From Lentinula raphanica (Eukaryota > Basidiomycota > Agaricomycetes > Agaricales > Omphalotaceae), in NCBI GenBank assembly GCA_027919835.1, contig JANVFP010000048.1, positions 1-64,000 of the forward strand: a stretch of DNA of 64,000 nt, written 5' to 3'. Position numbers and translations under genes: made by a program. Numbering within the stretch: position 1 is the first letter of the stretch; every line of letters starts with the position of its first letter. Below are positions 43,780 through 56,632 of this stretch, piece after piece. The notes under the pieces were generated by a model that was not told the DNA's origin, made no database searches, and was given only the letters and a program-made list of their open reading frames with translations.

Positions 43780-44805
43780 ATGGCCTCTCACAATCAAACT
43801 TATCCGCTGGCAGGGTGAGTACATAGACCTCGTTTGCATCGCTTTGCTGATTCCATCACCCCCTTCCTCTCCAATCGCTGTTAACGATAGAGAATATTAT
43901 GCGGCTGAACAGCAATTACCGTTCGCTTGTATCGTTGATAGTAGCCACGACGATTCGAGTTTCGACGCTCAAACGGCCATGGGCATCGTCTATACCTCGA
44001 CGGACCATCTTATGCCATACCATACTATGGCTACCCTTCCGTATCAATCTTCCGACTTCGTAGGTCATCCAGAACTACAGTTCGACCTGAAATCGGCACC
44101 GCGATTGGATACTCGGATTGATTCCATTGCCCTTGACTACGATGCATTCTCAGCATCAACATCATCATGGAGCCTCTCACCCTTGAGTGGTTCTATCGAC
44201 GGTGGACATTTCTATCCAATCAATGCACAAGAGAACCCTTCCCCACCTTTGACAAAGTCGGAAAACGTTTTTGTCAGCGGGCTCCCATGCTACAATGAAA
44301 CAGGTCCTGACAAGGCTGAGGTGTCAGTCTCAAATGATGACTATCTACCTGTCCATGCTACAGCTTGCCTCACGATCTCTCCAGAATCACTCGAATCAAG
44401 CTCTGGACAGGAATTGCCTGAGCAGCCCGACTATCTCGATGATAGCAAATTAAGGATGGAGACCTTCGTCCAGCCCAAGCGCCAGGTCGCCACCCCTAAG
44501 GTTTTGGCTGCTAGCCGAAGACGACGCGGCCAAATTAAACAAGGGATAGAACTCCTTGATTGTGAGCTGTGCGGAGAAACGTTCACAGCAAAACATAACC
44601 TGATTAGTGAGTATCTGAGTCTAGTTGTTTATGTATGCTCAACAGCCTGGCAGATCATCGAAACTCGCACTATGGCAAAAAGCCTTTTTCCTGTGACTGG
44701 TGTGCTCGTTCATTTGGCACGAAACATGTCCTCAAAAGGCATCAAAAGAGATGTCAGATATTTCTCAGACACGAAAACAAGGATTATTCTCTTTCTCGTC
44801 GTTGA
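43780..44805 (+). CDS. C2H2 zinc-finger protein, 300 aa
   Basis: Probable nuclear DNA-binding regulator. Three exons fit exactly (43780-43814, 43891-44606, 44654-44805; 301 codons with stop). The start is MASHNQTYPLAG. The first 230 residues are acidic and Ser/Pro-rich, as in activation regions, followed by a basic RRRRGQIKQG. Finger 1 spans the intron: CELCGETFTAKHNL then H-x3-H (C-x2-C-x12-H-x3-H). Finger 2 is CDWCARSFGTKHVLKRHQKRC, which ends in Cys. Choosing the CAG at 44653 is what gives correct finger spacing. A related gene lies at about 47750-48605 on the same strand. Confidence 0.82.
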
Positions 44806-47140
44806 CCTTGATTCCGGAGACCGGGAACTTCATATTTAGAAGTCCCCTTCTCAGACCCTCTCCTTCTTCCAAGTTCAATGTTCGTTTTATATTTTGTTAT
44901 GATTCCGCAGAATCTAAATTGCTCAAATACACATAGAATCGTCGGTATTGCTGTTCCGCTGAATACTATAGTGGCCCTCGGGTAGTGCTGTCCTTGTCGA
45001 TGTACCGTAAGTATGGTTTTATAGCTCTATGGTGACACGTCTTCCCTCCCAAATACTAGTTAAATGCCATATGATCCAAATGATAGATACCAAAGCCTTA
45101 GAATCCATTCTAGTTAATGATACTACCAGTATTGGTCGAGGTCATCAGGTGAGCCCTAGATACGATGAAAATAGATATGGTATGTAACTTCAGCCTTCAG
45201 TCCATGTGCTTACTGACCCGAGCATCTGGCTGAGATTCTTTTCACTAGGAACAGCAATAAGCATCATCATATCACAGGCAGAATCTGCCATACCTCGTGT
45301 TCCTTCGAGTCTCCGAAGCGGCATACACATCTGATCAGCATGATGATATGCTGGATACAACTTGCTATGGACGCTGTATGATGTGTATGAATCGTGTCAT
45401 TCTCAGCATTTTATGTTCATCCAACTGCAGTAAGTTATCTGTTGTTGAATAATATACTTACCATATGATGAACGAATTTTCTAACTGAGTGCCATCCGAA
45501 ATGTTTATTCCACAAAGACCTAGTATAAAGACGAGCTCTTCTGAATTTACTGACAGCCTCGAAGCTTCTCATGATGATCATACGTAGTTCATACGTACAA
45601 TACTAGTATATTACTATACAAAGGTGTGTTCTCCTGGTTCTTGTTCAGCAACTCGGAATGGTTTAGAATCTGGATGAAAGTTTATGCATACTACTTGCTA
45701 CTACCTGCCTGCGCCGATTTGTGCCATGTTGAAGTTTGGAAGCCAATGAGTCGAAGGGAACAGAGTTTCCTTTCTGTATACTTACAGTTATTTCGACAGA
45801 CAAATAATTGGATCGCCCACTACATAGTCCAAATTTGTACTTACCACAAGTTCAAGACAACATTAATTATCCTCAGTTACTGATCTTGAGCACTGGAAGG
45901 GTTACATCTGATGATGATCCTGTGTACCAGCCTCTACCTAGTCTCCCGTAGGCAGACTCATGCAAGACAAGCTTGCTAATTTAGAGTAGAGGCGCCTCTA
46001 CCAGCCTTGAGCGCCTTGCAAGCCACGTCCTTCTGATATCAAACACGGTAAAATTTAGGTGAGAGCAGGATTAATCAGACTTACACGCTTCACAGGACAT
46101 ATGGACCAGAAGAATAGAGTTGGAGCTGGAACTTTGAGCGCGTGGTAATTGGGATACCAGGGGATACCTTGTGATACTAACTTAGCATTCATTCAATACA
46201 GTCCCTATTACAGTGTACGGTTTAGGAGGCCCAGGGTCCATCCTTTTGAGTAGGGACAGACTCCGAGGACAGGGACGTGCCGCAAAATTCAGGGCGAAGC
46301 AAGCCTGTACATTGCAGAAGATGAGTATTCCCTGTTGTGTACACTCAATAGGCACCGCCCTTTGAAGGAGTCTTTGAAGGGCGTTCAATTTGGGAGGATG
46401 GGAGAAGAGTGGTATGGCTCAAAGTCTTCGTCCTCAGGGGAACTGAATGTCGTATGCACTCCGGAGGGGGCTGAAGTTGTTACAGTCATTCCCACGTCCT
46501 TTGAACAGTGAAATCTAAAAGTCTTTCGGAATCACATACCCTTTCCTTTATTGATAGATTGAGTAGACAGAAACTTGTATATAGCCTCACTGAAGAATCC
46601 TAGCTAGTCTTTCTTGCAATCAAGGGAGGGATATGTATCTAAATAATGTTATCAGTGGAAAAGTTCGTTATCAGCACAATTAGTCTCTTCTGAACAGTCG
46701 TGCGATTATCCAAATTAGGTGCATTTTGAATTGACCGGGTATTTGGGAAAATGATTACCGATTCTCTGATGTTCTGTCTTCCAAGTGAATGTTCATTTTC
46801 TGCACATACCAATGCTGTAGCCTCACTTTGAGTACTAGATTATGGATATATCAGATGTATCCTGCCTCTACTGTGTTTTTTGTGATTTTTTCTTACACAC
46901 ATCTATCACAAATAGCTGTATAAATTCAAAATCCAGTGGTTTTTGCCTTGTACAGTGAATATAGCTCCAGTATTGGAATACTTGTTCTGTCTAAGTATTG
47001 AACATTCTAGTACAGTGGTATCTACTGCTGATTAACCCAAGTCCGAGGTCAATTGCATCTTTTTTGAGGTGTTCCAAGCCCACTGTTCAGAGGAGGTCAG
47101 AATCCAGATGTTCAAAGGACGTGGGAATGACTGTACTCGC
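44806..47140. other. AT-rich intergenic region, no supported gene
   Basis: 2.3 kb between the two C2H2 genes without a coherent gene. At about 46440-46510 it holds a diverged, partly inverted copy of sequence that recurs in the tandem repeat at 47080-47280 (CGTATGCACTCCGGAGGGG, and an inverted CATTCCCACGTCCTTTGAAC). Confidence 0.5.
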
Positions 47141-47505
47141 CGAGATCTTCCAAGCTGGTTCTTTGTGCTTTGGTAATCAATGGGTGCCACATACAGAGAA
47201 GCGCTGAGGAAAACGCTTTGATTGGTTGACTTGACTACGCTACAACTGAATATCGTATGCACTCCGGAGGGGCCAAAGTTGTTACTCCCCGAGATCTTCC
47301 AAGCTGGTTCTTTGTGCTTTGGTAATCAATGGGTGCCACATACAGAGAAGCGCTGAGGAAAACGCTTTAATTGGTTGACTTGACTACGCTACAACTGAAT
47401 ATCGTATGCACTCCGGAGGGGCCAAAGTTGTTACTCCCCGAGATCTTCCAAGCTGGTTCTTTGTGCTTTGGTAATCAATGGGTGCCACATACAGAGAAGC
47501 GCTGC
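47141..47505. repeat. 149-bp tandem repeat, about 2.4 copies
   Basis: The unit starting CGAGATCTTCCAAGCTGG occurs at 47141, 47290 and 47439, exactly 149 bp apart. The copies are nearly identical (for example GATTGG against AATTGG). The third is partial and ends near 47505. It lies directly upstream of the second C2H2 gene. Confidence 0.88.
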
Positions 47506-47749
47506 CTGGCTGTGTTACCTTCATGTTGAATAATGTCCCAGAACCAGTCTGGGATCGATATATCAATTGACAGTTTGGGAGGTCCTTGACTTTAAAAAGA
47601 GACACATTCGACATACATGATACCTGCAAGACTACCCTCGTCGATATATTTGCACACTCCAAATTGGGTAGCTCATGCTCTGGTACAGCGACTCTGTGTA
47701 TGATTAGACTGTCTTGCTGGACTGATTTACTTCTTTTCCCCAGGCAGTC

Positions 47750-48605
47750 GACTGACCCATCTCTAGACTCGAGGGGACTCATCCCTGAGGAGAACACTGT
47801 TGACTCCTATGATTCTTCATTGTCTTCCGAGCCGCTTCATTTGATGTGGAATCCGGTATCATCGTACTCTGGACCAGGATATCATGGCGTTGAAAGAGCT
47901 ATTCCTGAGATCGAGTCAAATGGATCATCATTGTACACGGACATGCTTACGGATGTGTTTACGCCTCCTGCCATTGATCACCCATCGATTTTTTACCATC
48001 TTGGGGAGACCTTGAACTACCACCGCGAAGAGCACCCGGAGTATTTTCCTGTTACAAACATTGCAAGGCTGGAGAGCCTTCCAGATCCGTGGGATGCCGT
48101 CCACACATCGGCTGTTGATGTTAGCATACCCAATTCAGTGCTAGGCTCTTCAACATCTCCAAGCACTGAAGGTGGTGAGTTATAATCGGAATTCAGGTGT
48201 GTGGGCCTGTTCACTGAGTCATTCAAACTCCACAGCTTCCAGACGAGAACAAATTGGTCCGGTACGTTACAACCATAGTACGAGTCACCAATTCACTCAC
48301 CCAAGTAATTTGCCATACACCTAGAGCACGAACAACAACAGGATCAGCAGAAGATTCGAATGTCACATATGCAAAAAGGCATATACATCCAAACACAATC
48401 TGAAATGTATGTTAAATCGATTGAATGAATGTTTCCACTTACAAGTTACTACCTTTAATCAGCACACATCGACTACAAGCATTTTCTCGTCGAAAAAAAG
48501 ATCGAGTGCCAGTACTGCGGAAAAAGGTTCACTGAGTCTCGCGCGCATATCAGGCATCTGAAGAATAAGAATGTATGTCCTCACTCCCCTTGGTCTAATG
48601 CATAG
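47750..48605 (+). CDS. Second C2H2 zinc-finger protein (related to 43780 gene)
   Basis: Probable DNA-binding regulator. A long acidic, Ser/Pro-rich exon (from the acceptor TTCCCCAG near 47745, frame RQSTDPSLDSRG) ends at GTGAGT near 48175. A short exon encodes ASRREQIGP. Exon 48325-48406 carries the first half of finger 1 (CHICKKAYTSKHNLK), and exon 48463-48605 completes it with H-IDYK-H. This is C-x2-C-x12-H-x4-H, followed by a second finger CQYCGKRFTESRAHIRH with a Cys further on. The intron interrupts finger 1 at almost the same place as in the 43780 gene, which supports common descent. The first exon and start codon were not found; the frame is open upstream to 47586. A further intron at GTATGT near 48572 is possible. 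Confidence 0.68.
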
Positions 48606-49393
48606 AGGAGCATAGGAGTAGACAGTGAAGATAGGAAGATGATGAATTGAGATTTCCAATTGGGGGTCACAGAGTGCAGCAATAAGCTGTGTCACTGAGT
48701 ATATATGGACACTAGCAGAATCATTGCGAGCAAAGCGAAGCAAGTGGTTTCATGTGAGGACGGTAGAGTGTGGTCTCCGTTTGTAGTACTTGTCCAGTGT
48801 ATTTTGCACAGCAAAGGGAAAATGAGATTCTGTGGATTCGAGAAGTTTCTTCAAATCGAGGTTTTTCAATCTGATACTCTCCTCAGCTGCTCAAACTGGA
48901 TTATATGCTTTTGAACGATGTGATGAGTTGGATTTTTGAGTGTTGTGCAGCTAGGGTATTGGATAAACTGGTACTCAACATGACGCACATAGTAAGTTTT
49001 GGCTTTTTCTCCTTCTTCAAACTGCTAAAATACATGCCTCTCAACTGGGATTAAGCTTCGCGAGCACATCCGGTGAATATCTTGCAAGTTAGTATCGAGC
49101 TAAACTTCAGTTGAGAGAAGACATTGTCAGTAACTTAGCACCAACAAACACTAGAACATCGTACATCAAGAGCTTTGACCGGTTGGCACAAGTCAGTGAG
49201 GATCGGATTGTTGCCAACAATGTTAATGTTAGGTAGTAAGAGGTGTAGACCTGTGTAGACTAGCTGAGGCGAGGTCCGCGAGGATGACCGCGTGGACAGC
49301 TGGGTTCATCTTATCTAATCTTATCGCTAAAAGTTCAACATCGAAATTTGAATAATTGGTCGACTCGTGTCGACATTATACTACACTGTGACG
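48606..49393. other. Intergenic, no supported gene
   Basis: This is the 3' region of the C2H2 gene and promoter region of TIP41. No further gene is seen. Confidence 0.45.
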
Positions 49394-50811
49394 ATGAACA
49401 TCCCCATTACTACAATTCCTCGACTTTCTGCAACGCCAACCTTTGACCCACTGCTCAAACCAGCGATCCACCTCCCAAAACACAAACTACTAGAGTCTCC
49501 AAATTCACGGACCATTCTTGTAGGTGAGTTTGATCATGCTGCACCTTTCAAAGCAAGAGTTGGATCCTGGACAATGTTAGGGAACTGGCGCATAACCTCG
49601 TCGACAAATCCAATCTCCAATGCTCCTCAATGCGATCAGCTTCAATCAGAGCTTGGTACAGGTAACGACGGAGGGATCCCATTACCAGAGATGACATTTG
49701 GAAGTAACTCATTGAAGATCGAGTGGAGGTCGGGTGGATTTATCATCCCGGACAAGCGTCAGAAACGAAAGTTAAAGCACAATCCAAATGAGGTAGACAC
49801 CCAGCAACCAGATTATGCCAGTGAAAGCGAAGCTGAGGAAGAAAAGGAAGATACAAAGCCTCAATGGACATATGAATTTGACACGCTACATGCCCTTCTG
49901 AATGTGAAGAAAGGTGAATTAGAACCTGGAGACGGAGGTGTAAAGGTCGGATACGCGGAAGAATGGTTGAAAAGTCGGTGAGTGTATTGCACTCGATCAT
50001 TTCTTCTAGTTGTCCATGCATTGGATCATCAAGTGATCCTACTCGCCTCCTTCGATTGTTTATGCTAATCGTGTCATTGCTTAGTACTGGTCCTTCTCCA
50101 CTTCTCCCAATGCCCAAGACTGTCCCCACGAAACCTTACGATTGGACATATACTACCACGTATTGCGGACATTCTCCTTCACATCCGTCTTCCACCACCA
50201 TCACCTCTCCACCTAATCAATGGACCACAGCCGACTCAGGCGACACGAAACACCAGATCCCTCTTGCTGAATTGACTCGTCCAGATCCTATCCTTTTCTA
50301 CGCCGAAATACCGCTGTTCGAAGATGAACTGCATGACAATGGGTCGAGCGCGTTGCTTGTCAGAATCGTGAGCGCTCACTTTGGTTGAAAGAATGCTAAA
50401 TGGATAAACGTCTTTGTCGATAACAGCGCGTTATGCCCACATGTATATTCATACTCTCTCGGTTCACGTTGCGCGTCGATGGTGTCCTTTTCCGAACATA
50501 CGACACGAGGCTTTATTCTTCCCTAGAAGACAATCCGGAAGGAACGGTGATAGTACGAGAGACAACTGGCTGGGAAGCCCCGTATGATACTGTCAAGAAC
50601 GTAAGGGCATCCTCCTTGACTCTGTTGTAAATAATTCATGAACGTTTGTCTTCCCAGCGTCTCCCAAAACGAGACGATCTTACGCCACTCACGGACCCTC
50701 TGTTCATAGCCAAGATCCTCTCTGAGCTACCCCAATCGCAAACGACAGGCGCAGGTACTGGATGGAGAGGACTGGGGAAGAAGTGTGAATGGATGAGGAT
50801 TGGAGGATGAG
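49394..50811 (+). CDS. TIP41: TIP41-like protein of TOR/PP2A signalling
   Basis: TIP41/TIPRL binds PP2A-type phosphatase catalytic subunits and acts in TOR signalling in the cytoplasm. It starts MNIPITTIPRLSATPTFDP at 49394. The family core follows over four exons: SWTMLGNWRITSST, GSNSLKIEWRSGGF, YEFDTLHALLNVKKG, IPLAELTRPDPILFYAEIPLFEDELHDNG, FTLRVDGVLFRTYDTRLY and DLTPLTDPLFIAKIL. It ends at 50811. Junctions at about 49980/50085, 50370/50428 and 50600/50658 use standard sites. An acidic insertion lies around residues 145-165. Length, about 370 residues, is somewhat longer than yeast and animal homologues because of Ser/Thr- and acid-rich inserts. Confidence 0.88.
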
Positions 50812-51043
50812 GTACGCATTGATACCATGATACATCATAACTCAAATACGCGGAGGATATCTGATTCGTTTGCTCGTGAAGTGACTCGATCTTTAACTGC
50901 CCTACAAACGACTTGACAACTGCAATCAGAAGATGAGGCGAAGAAAAAAAACAACATACAATACGAGAGTTTCATGAACAGCGACCTTGTCCCCACTCGG
51001 TATACAAAATATACATACACTGTAACCCAATAGACGATGTAAA

Positions 51044-52777
51044 CTAAAATGAAATCTCCGAGTTCACATTCCTAGCGTTGAACTGGCTCAGCTCATAGTC
51101 CGTCTGCCCACTCCGGTCGCTAGTACCCCGCGAACTCGATTTCGACACGCGAGTTCTCCAAGACACAGCTGTCTTTTCGTGCGATGCCTTCTTGAGGTTG
51201 ATTGTAATTCGGCTGACGACAATGCTTGAAATTCTGTAAACCAGATCAACACTGTGGCGGTTTCGATTTCATGCAAGCGAGACTTACACCATAGCAGGCC
51301 TTTCCGCGATGAAACGCAAAGCTTGAGTTTGATCAAGATTAAATTGTAGATTGGACTCACTGATTATGTATGAACTGCAGCCCGATCTATGAAGAAGGCA
51401 AAGTCAATCACAGAAGTTAACGCAAAACGGAAGGTGGAAAAGCGGTACCGGAGCGTAAAGTGTCAACATCAGCCACACGAAATTACTTGTGAACATCACT
51501 GCGAAATAGAGCAGGCCGTCTCTTTGTATGAGCTTCAGAATTGGCATGAGATGTAGGACGCCGGATTGTTGTGCGACAATGTAGGAGATTGCGACCACCG
51601 CTAGGCCATCGTACACGATCAGTAGGCATAGGAATGCTTGTCCATAGGGTAAGCTATGACAGCGAATTCAAGAGGTGCATAGACAGAGAAGATGGGAACA
51701 ACTCACACATCCATTGGGGGAACGGATATGCATACTGTGAGATTCCAGAAATCAGCACGGGAATCATTCTGCGACAGGTTCATGATCAAACGCACAGCGA
51801 AATGCATCTATATCAGGAAGAGATGTAACATCGGTCACTCCAAGAAGTAGCGTTAAATTTGCTGTCCCATTAGCAGACTGACTGCAGACATAAAGTAGCA
51901 TCGCTGCTTGGCTAAGCATGAGTGGGACCGCACAGTAGATAGCTATGCGATTTTGCCCGCTCAGAGCGTAAACCCTGCAGGGGACGAGTTTAGTGTGCCA
52001 CGAATGAGCCTTGCATGCTAGAGAATACCTGATCAAGACAAGGATTTCGGCAATTGTACACATTATCAGAGTCTCTAGCTGCTCGACGTAGCCATAGCGT
52101 AGACACCTTCAGGGGGGAATTAGCGTCTCGGGGCCAAGGGGAACCTTCAACCAGGTGGTACGTACATCTTTGAGTCAACGAATCGGAATGAGATGCGGTA
52201 CAAAATATTCAGAAGAGAGTGAGGCTTACTTCTTCAGTCCAACTTGACGCAAAAAAGGCTATACGGAGTAATAAACAGAATGAATTATGGCGGGCATGCA
52301 GTAAATTGGAGAATACGCACCAACGCACGTCACAGCGATGATGATCAGGGTCAGGTATCGATTCTGTGTTTTAGGTCATGGGTATGATTTGCATGGATAC
52401 ATCATACAACTGAAAGCACTGACTAGAAAGAATAACCAGAAGACGACGTTGTTCTTGCGTGCTTTCCAGAGATATTCTATCTATGAGGAGAGAATCAGAC
52501 TGGAAGTGGGGCATCAGCAAGGAGAGTTCACATGCGTACCTCGTCCCCGACGGTGAGCAAATACTCATATGCCCAGAGTGCTGTCACTGCTATCCAATAC
52601 CGCTATACGAGTAGCCATTATCATCCATTTCTCGATATCTCAAAGCCATCCAAGTGCACAAACCTTTTCCGCCAATCTATCATCCGCGTTTAGATCCAGG
52701 TCATACAGAATTCAAAGGAAATGAACTCACAGATCATAACCTAGAGCGATGACGGCCAAGTCATCAGCGGAAGACAT
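51044..52777 (-). CDS. Multi-pass membrane protein of DUF6533 type
   Basis: Basidiomycetes have large families of seven-helix proteins with an N-terminal DUF6533 domain and unknown function. It starts MSSADDLAVIALGYDL at 52777. Many small exons give RYWIAVTALWAYEYLLTVG, EYLWKARKNNVVFWLFL and NRYLTLIIIAVTCVGA. Then come RVYALSGQNRIAIYCAVPLM, SQAAMLLYVCSQS, GLAVVAISYIVAQQSGVLHL and LLYFAVMFTSNFVWLMLTLY. These form about seven hydrophobic segments in the usual family order. The C-terminal exon reads VSRITINLKKASHEK and a Ser/Arg-rich cytoplasmic tail ending at 51044. Exon borders between 51250 and 51400 are uncertain. A receptor-like role is only inferred. Confidence 0.72.
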
Positions 52778-53603
52778 AGTTGAACGAGGTCGGAGTGGAA
52801 TTAGGCAGAGATAGGTTTGCTGGGGAAGAACAGCAAGTATCGAAGACTGGACGTTTATATATACGCACCGTCGTCTGCCCTTCGGAGGTGACGGCGGAGG
52901 ATGATGTTATCAAATTCAGGGACGATTAAGCCACAAAGCCACAAACGCGGAGATGGAACTGGATGGAAATCATGGACTGATGGAACGACGAGCGAGGAAC
53001 AGACTGGAACAGATGAAATCCACTCTAAACCGCTGTCTCAATCCAGACGACGCAAGACGAACGGTTCCGTAGGAGAGCGTAGGAGTAGTGCTACTACTAG
53101 TCGATGCTTTTACGTAGAAAAATACGGATATCAGTCTTGATCAGATTCCTTGGAGGGGAGTGTACATCAACCAATTCCAATGAGCGCATCGCAATCGTAG
53201 TTAAATAATCCGTGAGTGTCAGAGGGGTGAAAGGCAGGATCCATGAGGAACTTGATGCGCTGAACGTGCAGCATGCAGTTACCAGTAGTATTAGGCAGTC
53301 TACTTGTACGCAAACTGCTTGAGAGAGCGATGGTATATCGAAAAGTGTTCTTGCGTGAAGCTGAATACCCCTGTCATGCGCCAGGACCGATGCTGATGAG
53401 CTTCCGTTGTCCGTTGATGGCAAGAAGAACACCGACGGATGCAAAAAGTTGAAGAGAAAGTCGGTTTAAAATTTCCTAAATTGGAAATCGTGACTTTCTC
53501 TTAGACTTCATGCTATATCTCCTCTTAGAAATTGAATTCTGAAGAGGTTACTACTCATTCGCGTCCTCTTTTCATTCCTCTAACAATGGTCACAGGGTAA
53601 CCG
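52778..53603. other. Intergenic, divergent promoters, no supported gene
   Basis: This lies between the divergent starts of the DUF6533 and dynein LIC genes. Only short frames are present. A pyrimidine-rich stretch near 53500-53580 precedes the LIC start. Confidence 0.45.
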
Positions 53604-55904
53604 ATGGAACCAGACTCGCGACGGAATTCCATAATTCAAGACTCACAAGACGCGCCTCTTGCACCACCGCAGGATCTTTGGTCCTCAATTCTTGACAGCG
53701 TTTCATCCTCACGCTCAATCCCTTCCAAGAACGTGCTAGTTCTCGGTCAACCAGGTAGCGGAAAAAGTACACTATGTGAGGCCTTACTGGGTAGGACAAA
53801 GGTCAACAGTAATCTGGACAAGGAGGAATCCAAAAGTGACTTTGCCGTGGGATACGACTGGGCAGATATTCGAGATGATGCCGACGAAGGTAACGCGATT
53901 GCTCGAGCTTTGTCATCGCGAGCTGGATGGCTGATGGCTTGTGCTGTCCAGATACCCTTGCTCGTTTATCAGTCTACACCACTCCTTCTTCCCATTCTTC
54001 TTTCACCTCCCTTATACCGTCTTTCATTCCCCCGAGATCATCTCTGGGTCACACAGCAGTCATCATAGTGCTAGACTGGACCAAACCATGGACATTTGTA
54101 GAGGAGATGGAGGAATGGCTCACTTGGGTGGAACGTTGGGCAGGAGGAGAATTGACCGATGCTAACATGAAGGATGCGAAAGACCCAAAGAAAGACGGAA
54201 GGGAACTAGAAATGATTCGGGAGGAAAATCGTGAACGATGTAAGCGTCAGTCATGCAAAACTTGTATTTATCTCAACTCCTTCAGGGCAATCATATCTCC
54301 AGCACTATACGGAACCCTCTTCGGATTCTTCAACTATCGGACCATCAACGTCTTCAACAGCCATCTCCTCCAACACTGTACTCCCACTAGGGCCCGGTAC
54401 ATTAACTCACAATGCCGCTGGTGTACCCATCATCGTTGTTTGCACGAAAGCCGATCTCATAGATGACCGGGAGGAAGGTGCATCTACTGGTTTAGGAGGT
54501 GGAATGGTGAAAGGTAAAGGTGGTGAGTGGGAGGAGAGGACAGATGGTATTATGCAGATTTTACGGACGATATGCCTAAAATGTACGCTTTCTTTCTTTT
54601 CGGTCTTTCAGTTGTTTCGATCCATTACCCTCAATTCTCTCTATCTTGTACCTTATTGCTGATAGCTTCTAACCCCACTTCATCTCTTAGATGGCGCAGC
54701 ATTGTTCTACACAACTCCTCTTCCGGAAACACTTTCCATCCTGCGACAATACACACTTCATACCCTCTTCGTTTCTTCCGCACCCTCCCTCCCTAATTCC
54801 CTATCCTCGACCAATGGTTCCATCTCCCTTGGCGAAGTGAACACTTTGGTCTCAACAACCAACACCTCCACTCCCATTCGTAATCCGTTTCCCTTCCCTC
54901 ATCGACCTAATACGCTTGATCGAGATCGGGTGGTCATACCCTCTGGGTGGGATTCCTGGGGTAAGATCACCGTATTGAGGGAGTTTGAGCCGAGCGTATG
55001 GGGTGAAGGTTGGGAGATTGACCTCGAATCTGACGGAGCAGAGGAAGACAGGCATGGGGCTAGAGTCATGTACAGAGAGCTCGTACCTGATTTAGGGACG
55101 AAGGTATGCTGAGGTTTTATACTCTCGATTATAGCTAACACCTCCTTTCCTTTCTTCGTCTAGCCCCCGCCTTTACCACCTTTCAACTCTCCGATACCCG
55201 AACAGTCGTTCCTCGCTAGGAACTATGACGAGAGCACCAAGAAGGCAGACCGTGATCCCCGGGGCGCTTTCAGAAACCCCGTTGATGTTGACGGAGGTGC
55301 ATATGGTACGTGAAAGTCGAACAATTCTAGTCTCCAATCTTTCCACCAATTCTGCTTTACGTCCTCTCTCATTGTAGGTTCCAATGCATCCTCTGGAACG
55401 AGCGCAGGCATCGTTGGGCCAATGGGAACAAACTCCTTCAACCTTCCAAACGTCGAGCGGCTTTTCATGGAAATGGAGGGCAGCTCGTCCGATCGTTCAG
55501 ACAGACTATCCTCGTCACTTTCGGATCGTCCAGATAGATCCGATAGATTATCTTCCTCAATCAACGACCGGCCTTCTTCTGGTCACGACCGACGAACCCG
55601 ACCTGCGACCAACCGGCCGGCGATGTTAACCTCGACAGGCGCGTCTCCCCCATCCGGGAAAGCACCCTCATCGCCTTCGTCTTTGTCCCCTTCGAGCATC
55701 TCACCTCCAGGAGGCGTTTCAGGCGCAGGTGGATCCGGGCAGAGTCAGCATGAAGTTCTACAGAACTTTTTCCAGAGTTTGTTGAGTAGTAAGGATAGAG
55801 GAGCAGGGAGTCCTTCCGCGGGGAGACCGAAGAGCGTGATGAGTAACGGAAGCTCGAAAGAGAAAGGCGAGAGAGATAAGCCTGATAATGAAGGAAGTCC
55901 GTAA
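53604..55904 (+). CDS. DLIC: Cytoplasmic dynein light intermediate chain
   Basis: Subunit of the dynein motor that links the heavy chain to cargo adaptors. It starts MEPDSRRNSIIQDSQDAP at 53604. A Walker A-like GQPGSGKS near residue 50 begins the Ras-like domain, followed by AVIIVLDWTKPWTFVEEMEEW, IIVVCTKADLIDD and YGAALFYTTPLPETLSILRQ. These are typical of LIC proteins. Later exons give KITVLREFEPSVWGEGWE and a long Ser/Pro-rich C-terminus. Junctions near 53890/53950, 54239/54288, 54581/54692, 55103/55165 and 55306/55378 keep frame. The C-terminal half contains SDRSDRLSS-type repeats and a short helical segment, HEVLQNFFQSLL, likely the adaptor-binding helix. It ends at 55904. Confidence 0.9.
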
Positions 55905-56632
55905 TCTCAACCCTGTTATTCGCTCTGTACCTGTATCGTTGAGCACCGCGTCTTCAAATCATCACTGCGAAGAAGTTCTACACGAACAGCAGCATGCAAT
56001 AACTATCGAGCAAGCTCTAGCTACTGACCTGAAGTATTTTGAAGAACGAAAGTAGAGGATGCTTACATTCAAATAATCGGTCATTCAAGGAGTAGTACTA
56101 GTTTGCTTCGCGACATGGAGAACGTCCTCACAAAATCGTTCACCGATCTGAAGCGCCGTACTTAAGACTCAGGGAGTGCAGACATTGCGCACCGTAAGGG
56201 TCGGGCATTCTAAAATACATTTCTGAACACAGCATTTTACAGTCTGGAGAGAATTCTCTTCCTTCCCCCCTCAGTGAGGAGTTTGTGAAGTAGTGATGGT
56301 ACCTCAGCTTCAAAGAACCTACGAAAGCACGGCGAACACATTTAAATTTCTTGTCAGCGACGCATCTACTGTCGAGAATTTACTAAGAAAAATGATTAAA
56401 ATTGCTTTAGAGAAAGAGCGTCCTGATACACAAAAAGGCGGTTTCAAACCAGTAGGAAGTTCAACATTATCGGAGATGAGTACACTAAATGAACACAAGG
56501 ATAGGCTGTGGTGGGATAGCACTGGCAAAGTACTCTGCTGACACCCAAATGCTATGACGTTTGAAAATCGGGAGGACGAGGGAGGACAACGACTGTTGGT
56601 TGGCCAAGTTCTAACAAAACGATAGTGCGCAG
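55905..56632. other. Intergenic, no supported gene
   Basis: This lies between the convergent ends of dynein LIC and the small cysteine-rich gene. An 82-codon plus-strand frame at 56293 has no supporting features. Confidence 0.45.

Noticed and set aside
43844..44839. Unspliced 331-aa reading of the first C2H2 gene
   Set aside because: It lacks an ATG and destroys both zinc fingers. Using introns 43815-43890 and 44607-44653 restores an ATG start and correct finger spacing.
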